This document shows, in pieces, positions 1-6,064 of a DNA stretch of 12,331 nucleotides (within the stretch, counting starts at the first letter, position 1; every line of letters begins with the position of its first letter). Source of the DNA: DATEPR01 sp036503065 (GTDB taxonomy: Bacteria; Actinomycetota; Actinomycetes; Mycobacteriales; Pseudonocardiaceae); the NCBI GenBank assembly GCA_036503065.1, contig DASXXM010000646.1, positions 1-12,331 of the forward strand. Reading direction: 5' to 3'. The notes beneath the pieces were generated by a model. That model was not told the DNA's origin. It ran no database searches and saw only the letters and a list, made by a program, of their open reading frames with translations. A program made the position numbers and the translations under genes.

Positions 1-33
1 TGGAACGTCCCGAAGATCGACGTGAAGGGGTGA
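1..33 (+). CDS. C-terminal tail of an unidentified protein (partial)
   Basis: Frame 1 reads WNVPKIDVKG and then TGA, and a strong transcription terminator follows 15 bases later, which is what the end of a real gene looks like. Only ten residues are visible, so no family can be assigned. A sugar-related function would fit the neighbouring ROK kinase, but that is a guess. Other frames in this short stretch cannot be excluded. Confidence 0.5.
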   Translation, partial: WNVPKIDVKG

Positions 34-48
34 CGGAGTAGTCAGGAC

Positions 49-76
49 CTGCGGGAGGCGACGTCGCCTCCCGCAG
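49..76 (+). terminator. Perfect 14-bp palindrome, intrinsic terminator
   Basis: The left arm CTGCGGGAGGCGAC is followed without any spacer by its exact reverse complement, giving a very stable GC-rich hairpin (the folded form would leave a few central bases unpaired). It lies just after the TGA at 31-33. There is no T-tract, which is common for actinobacterial terminators. It ends 37 bases before the ATG chosen for the ROK kinase and would separate the two transcription units. A role as an operator palindrome is an alternative. Confidence 0.7.
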
Positions 77-113
77 CGTCGTGTCACGGCAGAACCGGGG
101 GACCTCGACAAGC

Positions 114-1106
114 ATGGACAACCTTCTTTCCGCACCGGACAGGATCGGCCCGGACACAGGCGCGGACACGGACGGCACCGGGGATGCGGGTCTGATCCTG
201 GGCATCGACTTCGGCGGCACCAAGGTGGCCCTCGGCATCGCCGACCGGTCGGGCAACCTCCTGGTCCGGCATCGGCTGGCGACCGACGCCGCCGCGGGCG
301 CGGTGCAGGCCGTGGACCGCACGCTGGTCGCCGCGGTGGACCTGCTCGACGCGTATCTGCCCGGCTGGCCCGACCGGCTGGCCGCGATCGGTGTGGTCAG
401 CCCGGGAATCGTGCTGCCCGACCAGATCCTGTTGGCGCCCAACGTCCCCGGCTGGGAACGGCTGCGGCTGCGGGAGGCGGTCGGCGACCGGTTCGGCACC
501 GCGCCGACACTCGTGGGCACCGACGCGAAGGCGGCCGCGTTGGCCGAATGGCGCTGGGGCGCGCTGGCCGGCGCCGATCCCGGCGTGTTCGTCACCGTCG
601 GCACGGGGCTCGCCGCGGCCATCCTGATCGGCGGCCGGGTGGTCGCCGGGGCCAACGGCGCGTCCGGCGAGATCGGCTACAATCTGCGTGGCGTCGGCGA
701 TCGGGGCGGCTACGCGACCGGCTCGGCGTCGCTGGAGGAGGCGGTGGCCGGCCGGGCCCTCGGTGAACGGGCGTCGGCCCTGCTCGGCCGCCCCAGCACG
801 GCGGCCGAGCTGTTCCGGTTGGCCGGTCGCGATCCGGTCGCGAAACGTCTCGTCGGCGATGCCCTGGACGAACTGGCCGTGCACGTGGCCAACCTGGCCA
901 TTGCCATCGATCCGGCGCGGATCGCGGTGGGCGGCGGCCTGGCGGCATCGGCGGACGTGTTGCTGCCGGCGCTGCGTCGCAGGCTCGCCCAGGCGGTGCC
1001 CTTCCCGCCGGAGCTGGTGACCGCGCGGTTCGACCAGGACGGCGCCCTGCGAGGCGCGATCGCGCTGGCGTTGGACGGCGCCCTATGCCGGTCGGAGGGC
1101 CCGTAG
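114..1106 (+). CDS. ROK-family sugar kinase, non-zinc type
   Basis: Predicted cytoplasmic ATP-dependent sugar kinase (glucokinase or N-acetylmannosamine-kinase-like) of 330 residues. Seen: the phosphate-binding motif DFGGTK at residues 32-37, VGTDAKAAALAE at 134-145 carrying the expected catalytic Asp137, VGTGLAAAILIGG at 162-174, and the ROK signature GANGASGEIG at 179-188. The usual ROK zinc site is absent: Tyr189 replaces the usual His and there is no CxCGxxGCxE segment in the following residues. No N-terminal helix-turn-helix is present, so this is a kinase rather than a NagC/XylR-type repressor. An in-frame GTG at 81 would add 11 residues but lies right against the terminator palindrome; ATG 114 has GGGGGA 11 bases upstream and is preferred. 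Its 3' end overlaps the convergent methyltransferase by 24 bases. The sugar substrate cannot be told from sequence. Confidence 0.88.
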   Translation: MDNLLSAPDRIGPDTGADTDGTGDAGLILGIDFGGTKVALGIADRSGNLLVRHRLATDAAAGAVQAVDRTLVAAVDLLDAYLPGWPDRLAAIGVVSPGIVLPDQILLAPNVPGWERLRLREAVGDRFGTAPTLVGTDAKAAALAEWRWGALAGADPGVFVTVGTGLAAAILIGGRVVAGANGASGEIGYNLRGVGDRGGYATGSASLEEAVAGRALGERASALLGRPSTAAELFRLAGRDPVAKRLVGDALDELAVHVANLAIAIDPARIAVGGGLAASADVLLPALRRRLAQAVPFPPELVTARFDQDGALRGAIALALDGALCRSEGP

Positions 1107-1790
1107 CCAGAAGTGGAACGGGTACGGGTAGGCCGTGCCGTCGGCACTGAGGGACTTGGGCTCGCGGATCGCCTCGATGAGCAGGCCCGCATCCTCGATC
1201 GGTCGCGTGAAGCCGGTCAGCGGGTGGCTCCAGCCCTGGAACAGCATCTCCATCCCGTCCTTCTTGACCAGGCTGGTGAAGCGGCGCGTTTCGAAGTAGG
1301 GCTGGTCCAGCACGAACTTCCGGTCGGCGCCGGTGCCGACCGTGGTGCCGGTGTTGATCACCGGATGCGTGATCGCCATGCACAGCCGCCCGCCCGGCGC
1401 CAGCACCCGCGCGGCCTCGCCGATCGAGCCGGGCAGGTCGACGACGTCCATGAAAGTGTTGTAGGCGACGACGATGTCGAAGCTGCCGTCCGCGAACGGC
1501 AGGTCGGCCGCGTCCGCCCGGAGGTACGTACCGTCCGGGTCGGCTGCCTTCGCCGCGGCGATCATGGTTGGCGCCGCGTCCACCCCGGTCACGTTGTGGC
1601 CGTGGGCGGCGAGGTCCCTGCTGACCCGGCCCTCGCCGCAGCCGACGTCCACTGTGGCCGTTCCCGGTGGTGGTACCAGCTCGAAGAACTCGTCGCGATA
1701 GCGCCAGTACGAGTCGAAGTTCGGCTTGCGGGCCCAGGCGATCCAGTTGTTGGCTTGCTCTTCCCAGTCCTGCCCGGCGATGTCGGTCAC
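1083..1790 (-). CDS. Class I SAM-dependent methyltransferase
   Basis: Methyltransf_11-type protein of 235 residues. Motif I is VDVGCGEGRVSRDLA (about residues 47-61), the acidic ribose-binding residue is in VTGVDAAP (Asp71), and ADAADLPFADGSFDIV followed by AARVLAPGGRLCMAI supplies the later motifs. The N-terminal part, QDWEEQANNWIAWAR, is typical of small-molecule methyltransferases of this group. A longer reading frame opens with a GTG at 1868, but that would overlap the end of the upstream glycosyltransferase and adds an unlikely basic extension; GTG 1790, preceded by GGTGG at about 7 bases, is preferred and leaves a 46-base gap. It is probably co-transcribed with the glycosyltransferase, which hints at a glycan or lipid-linked substrate, but that is only context. 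The substrate is unknown. Confidence 0.82.
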   Translation of the reverse strand: MTDIAGQDWEEQANNWIAWARKPNFDSYWRYRDEFFELVPPPGTATVDVGCGEGRVSRDLAAHGHNVTGVDAAPTMIAAAKAADPDGTYLRADAADLPFADGSFDIVVAYNTFMDVVDLPGSIGEAARVLAPGGRLCMAITHPVINTGTTVGTGADRKFVLDQPYFETRRFTSLVKKDGMEMLFQGWSHPLTGFTRPIEDAGLLIEAIREPKSLSADGTAYPYPFHFWLRALRPA

Positions 1791-1836
1791 GATCGGCCAC
1801 CGTAGCCGTTGGGCCGTGCCGATTCGACCGGGTTTG

Positions 1837-3375
1837 CTAGTAAGCCCCTTCACCGCCGAACACGGCACGTAGCGTCTTCCACAGGATCAGCGCGTCCAGC
1901 GCCAGCGACCAGTCCTCGACGTACCGCAGGTCAAGCCGAACCGACTCCTCCCAAGGCAGGTCGCTACGCCCACTGACCTGCCACAACCCGGTCAGCCCGG
2001 GCTTCACCAACAGCCGGCGCCGAACGTCCGGCCCATAGGTCTCGGTCTCCTCCGGCAACGGCGGCCGGGGACCGACCAGCGACATGGTGCCGGCCAGCAC
2101 GTTCCACAGCTGGGGCAACTCGTCCACCGAATACCGCCGCAGCCAGCCGCCGACCTTGGTGATCCGAGGATCGGCCTTCAGCTTGAACAGCGGCCCGGCG
2201 CCCTCGTCGGCCAGCCGCAACGCGACCCGACGGGCATCGGCGTCCACGACCATCGTGCGGAACTTGACCATCGTGAACGGACGGCCGTCCTTGCCGATCC
2301 GCCGCTGCCGGTAGAACACCGGACCCCGGCTGTTCAGCTTGATCGACAGGCCGACCAGCAACAACACGGGCAGCAACAGCAGCGCCAGCAGCGAAGCGGC
2401 GACCCGGTCGAAGATCTCCTTGATCACCCGGCGCACCCCGACGAACACCGGCGCGCTGACCCGCAGCAGCGGCATGCCCAGCACGCCACTGACGTGCACC
2501 CGGGGGCCCGCCACCTCCATCAGGACCGGCGCGACCACCATCTCGGCGGTGCTGCCCTCCAGGTCCCAGGCCAACTGCTGCAGCCGGCGCGGGGTCCAGT
2601 ACTGGTCGGCGGTGATCCCGACGATCCGGTAGCCGCCGCGCCGGACGTGCTCGGCCAGGTCGGCGAGCTGTCCGATCACCGGGACGCCCGCGATGGTGTC
2701 CGCGCCGTCGGCCCGGCCGTCCACCGTGCAGACGGCAGCCACCTTCCAGCCGATGTGCGGGATCTGGCGGGTGCGGGTGATGAGGTCGTGCACGGTCTCG
2801 GTGCTGCCGGCGGCCACCACCGGCAGCAGGCAGCGGCCGTCGCGGCGGGCGCGGTGCAGGTAGCGGCGCAGGATGTAGCGGAAGGGCATCGCGAACAGCG
2901 CGATCGTCGGCATCACGACGAACACCCACGGTCGGGCGTAGTGATCCCCGAGTGCCAGCGCGATCAACGCGAGGATCACCGCGGCGGTGAGCAGGCCGCG
3001 CCCGAGCCGCCGGAACTCCTCGGCACCCTGGCCGAGTGCGCCGGAGCGCCAGGCCCGACAGGCGGTGAGCGAGCCGACGACCACGACGGCGGTGGCGATC
3101 GCCGAGATCAGCAGTTGGTACTGGGCGCCGACGTTGAAGTGGTGGCCGAGCAGCGTGGCCGCGACGGTCAGCGCGAGCCCGGTGGCCAGCAGGTCACTGC
3201 CCACAACTGCCAGCTGGTAGTGGCGTTCCCAGGTCGCCACGGTCGGTTGGGCGTGCCGGCCGCCCGGCGACGGTCGTAACCTGGGACGCCCGGCCCGGTC
3301 GCGGACGACCGCGCCGTTCGCCCAGTTGTCCCTGCTGATCGACACCTGTTCGTCCTGGCCAACGTCCTCGGTCAT
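1837..3375 (-). CDS. Polyprenyl-phosphate sugar-1-phosphate transferase (exopolysaccharide initiation)
   Basis: 512-residue membrane protein that should transfer a sugar-1-phosphate from a nucleotide sugar to undecaprenyl phosphate, the first step of an exopolysaccharide or glycan repeat unit. Layout: a basic cytoplasmic N-terminus, four hydrophobic segments (about 54-78, 86-106, 127-143, 149-165), a nucleotide-binding-like central domain (about 180-290, CoA_binding_3 type), a fifth hydrophobic segment (325-346) and the C-terminal bacterial sugar transferase domain. Hallmarks seen: KEIFDR (319-324), GPVFYRQRRIGKDG (351-364), KFRTM (371-375), the Asp-Glu pair at 418-419 in YSVDELPQLWNVL, SLVGPRP (432-438) and KPGLTGLWQVSGR (458-470). 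Nothing is missing. ATG 3375 has GGAGG five bases upstream. The partner glycosyltransferases and export genes are not in the window. The specific sugar (for example glucose or galactose) is not predictable here. Confidence 0.93.
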   Translation of the reverse strand: MTEDVGQDEQVSISRDNWANGAVVRDRAGRPRLRPSPGGRHAQPTVATWERHYQLAVVGSDLLATGLALTVAATLLGHHFNVGAQYQLLISAIATAVVVVGSLTACRAWRSGALGQGAEEFRRLGRGLLTAAVILALIALALGDHYARPWVFVVMPTIALFAMPFRYILRRYLHRARRDGRCLLPVVAAGSTETVHDLITRTRQIPHIGWKVAAVCTVDGRADGADTIAGVPVIGQLADLAEHVRRGGYRIVGITADQYWTPRRLQQLAWDLEGSTAEMVVAPVLMEVAGPRVHVSGVLGMPLLRVSAPVFVGVRRVIKEIFDRVAASLLALLLLPVLLLVGLSIKLNSRGPVFYRQRRIGKDGRPFTMVKFRTMVVDADARRVALRLADEGAGPLFKLKADPRITKVGGWLRRYSVDELPQLWNVLAGTMSLVGPRPPLPEETETYGPDVRRRLLVKPGLTGLWQVSGRSDLPWEESVRLDLRYVEDWSLALDALILWKTLRAVFGGEGAY

Positions 3376-3460
3376 CTACGCCTCCGGCGCCGGCCCGCAT
3401 GTGGCCGTGCGTCATCGCGGGACGCCCCAGCCCGTCCCTGCGCATTAACTGGGTGTGTAT

Positions 3461-3487
3461 GCGAGGCACCCCCCTCGGGTGCCTCGC
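3461..3487 (-). promoter_or_regulatory. 11-bp hairpin in the sugar-transferase leader
   Basis: GCGAGGCACCC (3461-3471) and GGGTGCCTCGC (3477-3487) are perfect inverted repeats around a 5-base loop, about 85 bases upstream of the ATG at 3375. If transcription begins further upstream, it would form in the leader RNA and could act as an attenuator. Otherwise it may simply end transcription entering from the right. No T-tract follows on either strand. Confidence 0.5.
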
Positions 3488-3647
3488 GCGGTCGTTCGTC
3501 GCTGCTTCCTGAATCGGTAGCGGCGGTATCGCTGTTACACAGTGTGTCGAATTTCGCGCTCACCCGGCCGAGTCGTTTCGGCTGGTGGTCGGTCGGTCAC
3601 GCATGCGGCCGGTCTATCCGATTTGGAGGGTGTATCCCCGGTCGTGA

Positions 3648-3680
3648 TGCCCATAAGGGCAGGTCCGCAGGCTGCGGACC
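3648..3680. repeat. Two directly abutting stem-loops
   Basis: TGCCC-ATAA-GGGCA occupies 3648-3661. The next base begins GGTCCGCA-GGC-TGCGGACC, 3662-3680. Both stems are perfect and no base separates them. They could be parts of one structured leader RNA or paired operator sites. The function is unknown. Confidence 0.5.
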
Positions 3681-3702
3681 GGCGGTGTGGTTCTTGTGAT
3701 AA

Positions 3703-3780
3703 CCGATTGTTCCGGATCTGATTACGGTGAGTTCCGATTGCCGGGTTCGATTGTCAACAAAACCGACTGGTTTCCGACTG
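3703..3780. promoter_or_regulatory. Cluster of five YCGAYTG heptamers
   Basis: CCGATTG at 3703-3709 and 3734-3740, TCGATTG at 3747-3753, and CCGACTG at 3763-3769 and 3774-3780, all in the same orientation. Steps are 31, 13, 16 and 11 bases, the first and last close to whole helical turns. The patch is richer in A and T than its surroundings. This is a plausible regulator-binding array for either flanking gene. It is inferred from repetition only, and no regulator is identified. Confidence 0.35.
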
Positions 3781-3966
3781 GGCCGCATGAGTGCCGAGTC
3801 GCTCCCCAGATACCTCGACAGGCTGATTCGTTATTGACTCTGTGCAGGTATTGTGGTGCCAACGAGTGATGCTGCGGCGGATGGGTGACGCCGATGGGGT
3901 GGCCGGGCGAGGAGACGGTCATTCCGGGCAGCGCAAGGCTGAACTCGGCCGTATCGGGACCGGGTA

Positions 3967-3981
3967 GGGTCGAAGCGACCC
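3967..3981 (+). promoter_or_regulatory. Hairpin just before the small membrane-peptide gene
   Basis: GGGTCG-AAG-CGACCC ends four bases before the AGAAGG purine stretch (3985-3990) and could modulate translation of the short gene at 4003. TAGGGT at 3965-3970 also resembles an actinobacterial -10 element, but no good -35 lies at the right distance. Confidence 0.3.
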
Positions 3982-4002
3982 GGTAGAAGGATGTGGTGGC
4001 TC

Positions 4003-4119
4003 GTGGCCAAGCGGAAGGGCATCGGGCTGCTCGGGTGGATCGCGGTGATCGTGCTGGTCCTGATCGTCGTCGCGTACCTACAGCATCACAACCTGGTCCA
4101 CCTGCCCACCAAGCATTAG
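4003..4119 (+). CDS. Small single-pass membrane peptide (38 aa)
   Basis: The reading frame GTG GCC AAG CGG AAG ... TAG encodes 38 residues starting VAKRKGIGLLGW. A basic N-terminus is followed by one strongly hydrophobic helix (about residues 8-25, WIAVIVLVLIVVAYL core) and a short polar tail LQHHNLVHLPTKH with four histidines. This is the plan of a small inner-membrane peptide with a cytoplasmic positive end. Third codon positions are mostly G or C, unlike the non-coding stretch upstream, which supports coding. AGAAGG at 3985-3990 lies 12 bases before GTG 4003. An in-frame ATG at 3991 would add MWWL but has no room for a ribosome site. The TAG overlaps the TAA of the convergent acyl-CoA dehydrogenase gene (bases 4116-4119). 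No family is recognised and no function is claimed. Confidence 0.6.
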   Translation: MAKRKGIGLLGWIAVIVLVLIVVAYLQHHNLVHLPTKH

Positions 4120-5228
4120 GTGTCCCGGAACAGTTCGCGCGCGATGATCTCCCGCTGGATCTCCGACGCGCCCTCGTAGATCCGCGGCGCCCTGGCCTCC
4201 CGGTACAGGTGGGCCAGCGGGTGGTCGTCGACCAGCGCCGCAGCGCCGTGCACCTGGATGGCCACGTCCACCGCGAACTGCGCGGTCTCCGTGCCGAACA
4301 GCTTGGCCATCGCGGCCGCCTGGGTCGTCGGGCCCAGGCCCCGGTCGTAGCCGGTCGCGGCCGAGTGCACGAGCAGCCGCGCCGCCTGCAGCCGCATGGC
4401 CACCTCGGCCAACTGGTGCGACACACCCTGGAACTGCCGCAACGGCCGGCCGAACGCCTCGCGCCGGGCGGCGTGGGTGACCGCCAGATCCAGCGCCGCC
4501 TGGCCCATGCCGACCGCGAACGCGCCGACGCTCGGGCGAAACAGGTCGAGCGTGCGCATCGCGACCGACATGCCCCGGCCCGGCTCGCCGAGCACCTGGC
4601 GTGCCGGGACGCGAACGCCGTCGAACCGCAGCCGGCCGATCGGGTGCGGCGCGAGCAGGGTGAGCGACTCGCCGGTCAGGCCGGCCGCGTCGCCGGGCAC
4701 GGCGAACGCGGTGATGGCGCGCGGGCCGGTCGTCGCGAACACCGTGTAGATGTCGGCGTCGGGTGCGTTGGAGATGTAGATCTTCTCGCCGGTCAGCCGG
4801 TAGTCGTCGCCGTCGCGCTCGGCGGCCATGTCCATGGCCGCCACGTCGGAACCGGCGTCCGGCTCGGTCAGCGCGAACGCCGCGACCGCGGTGCCGGCCG
4901 CGACCCTCGGGATCCACTCGGCCACCACGTCCGGCCGCCCGAACCGCAGGATCGCGGCGGAACCGAGGCCCTGCAACGCCAGCGCAGTCTCGGCTTCGGT
5001 GCAGTACCGGGCCAGACCCTCGCGCAGCAGGCACAGCTCCATCGCCGAGACGCCATCCGTGGTGAACATCCGGCCGAGCAGTCCGTGTGCGGCCAGCGCC
5101 GCGACCAGCGGCCGGTTGACCCGGCCCGGCGTGCCGGCCGCCGCGATCCCGACGAGCTGCTTGGCCACGTTTTCGGCCGTGCGCAACAGTTCCCGCTGCG
5201 GCTCGGTGAGATGGGCATAGGTGATCAC
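4116..5228 (-). CDS. Acyl-CoA dehydrogenase
   Basis: FAD-dependent acyl-CoA dehydrogenase of 370 residues, slightly short but complete. It should introduce an alpha,beta double bond into an acyl- or cyclohexyl-CoA thioester and pass electrons to electron-transfer flavoprotein. Seen: an N-terminal helical domain, the FAD/substrate signature FALTEPDAGSDVAAM with EKIYISNA shortly after, the C-terminal helical domain with RREAFGRPLRQFQGVSHQLAE, and IYEGASEIQREIIAREL, in which Glu352 is at the catalytic base position of the SCAD/MCAD type. Its GTG start overlaps the TGA of the upstream Rid gene (GTGA), so the two are translationally coupled. Next to the CoA-ligase/monooxygenase operon it probably serves the ring-derived CoA ester rather than general fatty acid oxidation; that part is inference. 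Confidence 0.92.
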   Translation of the reverse strand: MITYAHLTEPQRELLRTAENVAKQLVGIAAAGTPGRVNRPLVAALAAHGLLGRMFTTDGVSAMELCLLREGLARYCTEAETALALQGLGSAAILRFGRPDVVAEWIPRVAAGTAVAAFALTEPDAGSDVAAMDMAAERDGDDYRLTGEKIYISNAPDADIYTVFATTGPRAITAFAVPGDAAGLTGESLTLLAPHPIGRLRFDGVRVPARQVLGEPGRGMSVAMRTLDLFRPSVGAFAVGMGQAALDLAVTHAARREAFGRPLRQFQGVSHQLAEVAMRLQAARLLVHSAATGYDRGLGPTTQAAAMAKLFGTETAQFAVDVAIQVHGAAALVDDHPLAHLYREARAPRIYEGASEIQREIIARELFRDT

Positions 5229-5641
5229 GGCAGGACCGCGGTGCCGACGAGTTCCAGTTTCGCCGCCGGATCGAACAGTTCGGCCACCCCGAGCAGCGCG
5301 ATCGCCGGATAGTGCTGGCCGAAATGTCGGCGGTAGACGGGCGCCAACTCCCGCAGCGCGGCCCGGTAACCCGGCATGTCGGTCACGTAGATCATGAGCG
5401 ACACCAGGTGTTCCGGCCGCCCGCCCGCCGCTGCGAGCGCGGTCACGACGTTGCCGGCGGCCACGTCGAACTGCGCCGCGATCGTCGCGCCGACGATCGC
5501 GCCGGACGGATCCTGCGCGGTCTGGCCGCCGAGGTGCACGGTCCTGCCCGGCGCCGCGACCACGGCGTGCGCGAACCCGACCGGCTTGGCCAGCTCAGCC
5601 GGATTCACGATGTGGTGCGGGCTCACGTCGTGCGGGCTCAC
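5225..5641 (-). CDS. Rid-family (YjgF/YER057c/UK114) protein
   Basis: 138-residue cytoplasmic protein of the Rid family, which forms trimers with active sites between subunits; the RidA branch hydrolyses enamine/imine intermediates. Seen: VHLGGQTAQDPSGAIVG, AAQFDVAAGNVVTALAAAGG, HLVSLMIYVTDMPGYRAA and the C-terminal YPAIALLGVAELFDPAAKLE. The arginine that RidA uses to bind the substrate carboxylate is replaced by Ile114 (YPAI where RidA has FPAR), while Glu130 of the KLE strand is kept, so it belongs to a non-RidA subgroup and may act on a CoA-bound or carboxylate-free substrate. GTG 5641 has AGGAGG (5646-5651) four bases upstream; the next in-frame GTG at 5626 lies in a 12-base repeat of the start region and has a worse spacing. 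It is first in a two-gene operon with the acyl-CoA dehydrogenase. Confidence 0.9.
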   Translation of the reverse strand: MSPHDVSPHHIVNPAELAKPVGFAHAVVAAPGRTVHLGGQTAQDPSGAIVGATIAAQFDVAAGNVVTALAAAGGRPEHLVSLMIYVTDMPGYRAALRELAPVYRRHFGQHYPAIALLGVAELFDPAAKLELVGTAVLP

Positions 5642-5670
5642 GCAACCTCCTCGCTAGCACTCGTGGGCAG

Positions 5671-5688
5671 CTAAACACCCGGTCTAAC
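5671..5688 (-). promoter_or_regulatory. Candidate operator before the Rid/acyl-CoA dehydrogenase pair
   Basis: CTAAACACCCGGTCTAAC contains the imperfect inverted repeat TAAAC-N5-GTCTA (5672-5686), with four of five pairs matching, 31 bases upstream of the GTG start at 5641. Its size and style resemble TetR-family operators often found before acyl-CoA metabolism genes in actinobacteria. No regulator gene is in the window. The promoter itself could not be resolved. Confidence 0.35.
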
Positions 5689-5705
5689 CTCGCCGGGTAC
5701 CGGGG

Positions 5706-5882
5706 GTGGCCGGCGCCGCAGTGGCCTTCGTCGAACCGCTACCGCAGATGGCGCACGTGTTTGGGCCTACGGATCCTCGCACGGTGACTACCCAGCACAA
5801 CTTGGACAACTGGCAGGGGCTCGGCGTTGGTGGTCGCGACACACGCGGCGGCCGCCGAACCGACCCGGAACCGGCCTGGTAA
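5706..5882 (+). pseudogene. Remnant of a tetratricopeptide-repeat protein gene
   Basis: The frame encodes AGAAVAFVEPLPQMAHVFGP followed by TDPRTVTTQHNLDNWQGLG. This closely follows the actinobacterial TPR unit found in NB-ARC/TPR and related signalling proteins (family pattern roughly AFEELLADRLRVLGPDHP then DTLTTRHNLAYWRGEAG). Only a little more than one repeat unit is left. The frame is closed upstream by a TAA at 5685 and downstream by the TAA at 5880-5882, and the residues after NWQGLG no longer fit the pattern, suggesting a frameshift. A GTG at 5706 is in frame but has no obvious ribosome site, so I read this as debris of a larger lost gene, not a functional peptide. Confidence 0.6.
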
Positions 5883-6064
5883 CAGGGGATCGTCGCCGAG
5901 GATCACGGCCTCGTCCACGGCAGGCCGGCGCCCGACGAGGAGTTCGTGGAGATCGTGAGACACGTCGCCCCGCTCGTCGGCTGTCGATCAGTCGCAGTGG
6001 CGGACGGCATACGGGCGGTGGTGCACAATAGACGGACGGACGGGCGCTGCGGGGGGTGGCTGGG

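Larger units (their letters stand above)
3376..4002. other. Long non-coding regulatory-looking gap
   Basis: Between the divergent sugar-transferase gene and the small membrane-peptide gene lie about 630 bases without a convincing long gene. Open frames here lack the GC3 bias of the neighbours. The stretch contains an 11-bp hairpin (3461-3487), two abutting hairpins (3648-3661 and 3662-3680), five copies of a YCGAYTG heptamer (3703-3780) inside an AT-richer patch, and a GGGTCG/CGACCC hairpin (3967-3981) just before the small gene. I recognise no known riboswitch family in it. A promoter for each flanking gene must lie here, but no clear -35/-10 pair could be fixed. Confidence 0.6.
5642..6064. 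other. Gap with gene remnants between the Rid operon and the lipoprotein gene
   Basis: About 420 bases without an intact gene. The left end holds the ribosome site and candidate operator of the minus-strand Rid operon. The middle holds a plus-strand TPR remnant (5706-5882). After its stop codon, the same frame stays open with coding-like third positions (mostly G or C) from 5883 to about 5990, reading QGIVAEDHGLVHGRP and then APDEEFVEIVRHVAPLVG, but it has no start and no family I recognise. The right end holds the leader of the lipoprotein gene, with GGGGGG at 6051-6056 as a likely ribosome site and CACAAT (6024-6029) as a weak -10 candidate. Confidence 0.5.

Noticed and set aside
592..1800. 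402-codon minus-strand frame over the ROK kinase and methyltransferase genes
   Set aside because: Wrong frame relative to the methyltransferase motifs; the translation is repetitive Arg/Pro/Gly-rich shadow sequence.
3372..3563. 63-codon minus-strand frame whose TGA overlaps the ATG of the sugar transferase gene (ATGA)
   Set aside because: The overlap is tempting as a coupled leader peptide, but the third codon positions are not GC-biased, the start has no good ribosome site and the frame runs straight through the hairpin at 3461-3487. Probably chance.
3742..3756. GGTTCGATTG resembles a tRNA T-loop, raising the idea of a tRNA or attachment site
   Set aside because: The flanking bases do not pair to form a T-arm and no acceptor or anticodon stem can be drawn around it.
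3687..3869. 60-codon plus-strand frame in the AT-richer patch
   Set aside because: Codon use is unlike any neighbouring gene, there is no ribosome site, and the frame covers the YCGAYTG repeats. Treated as non-coding.
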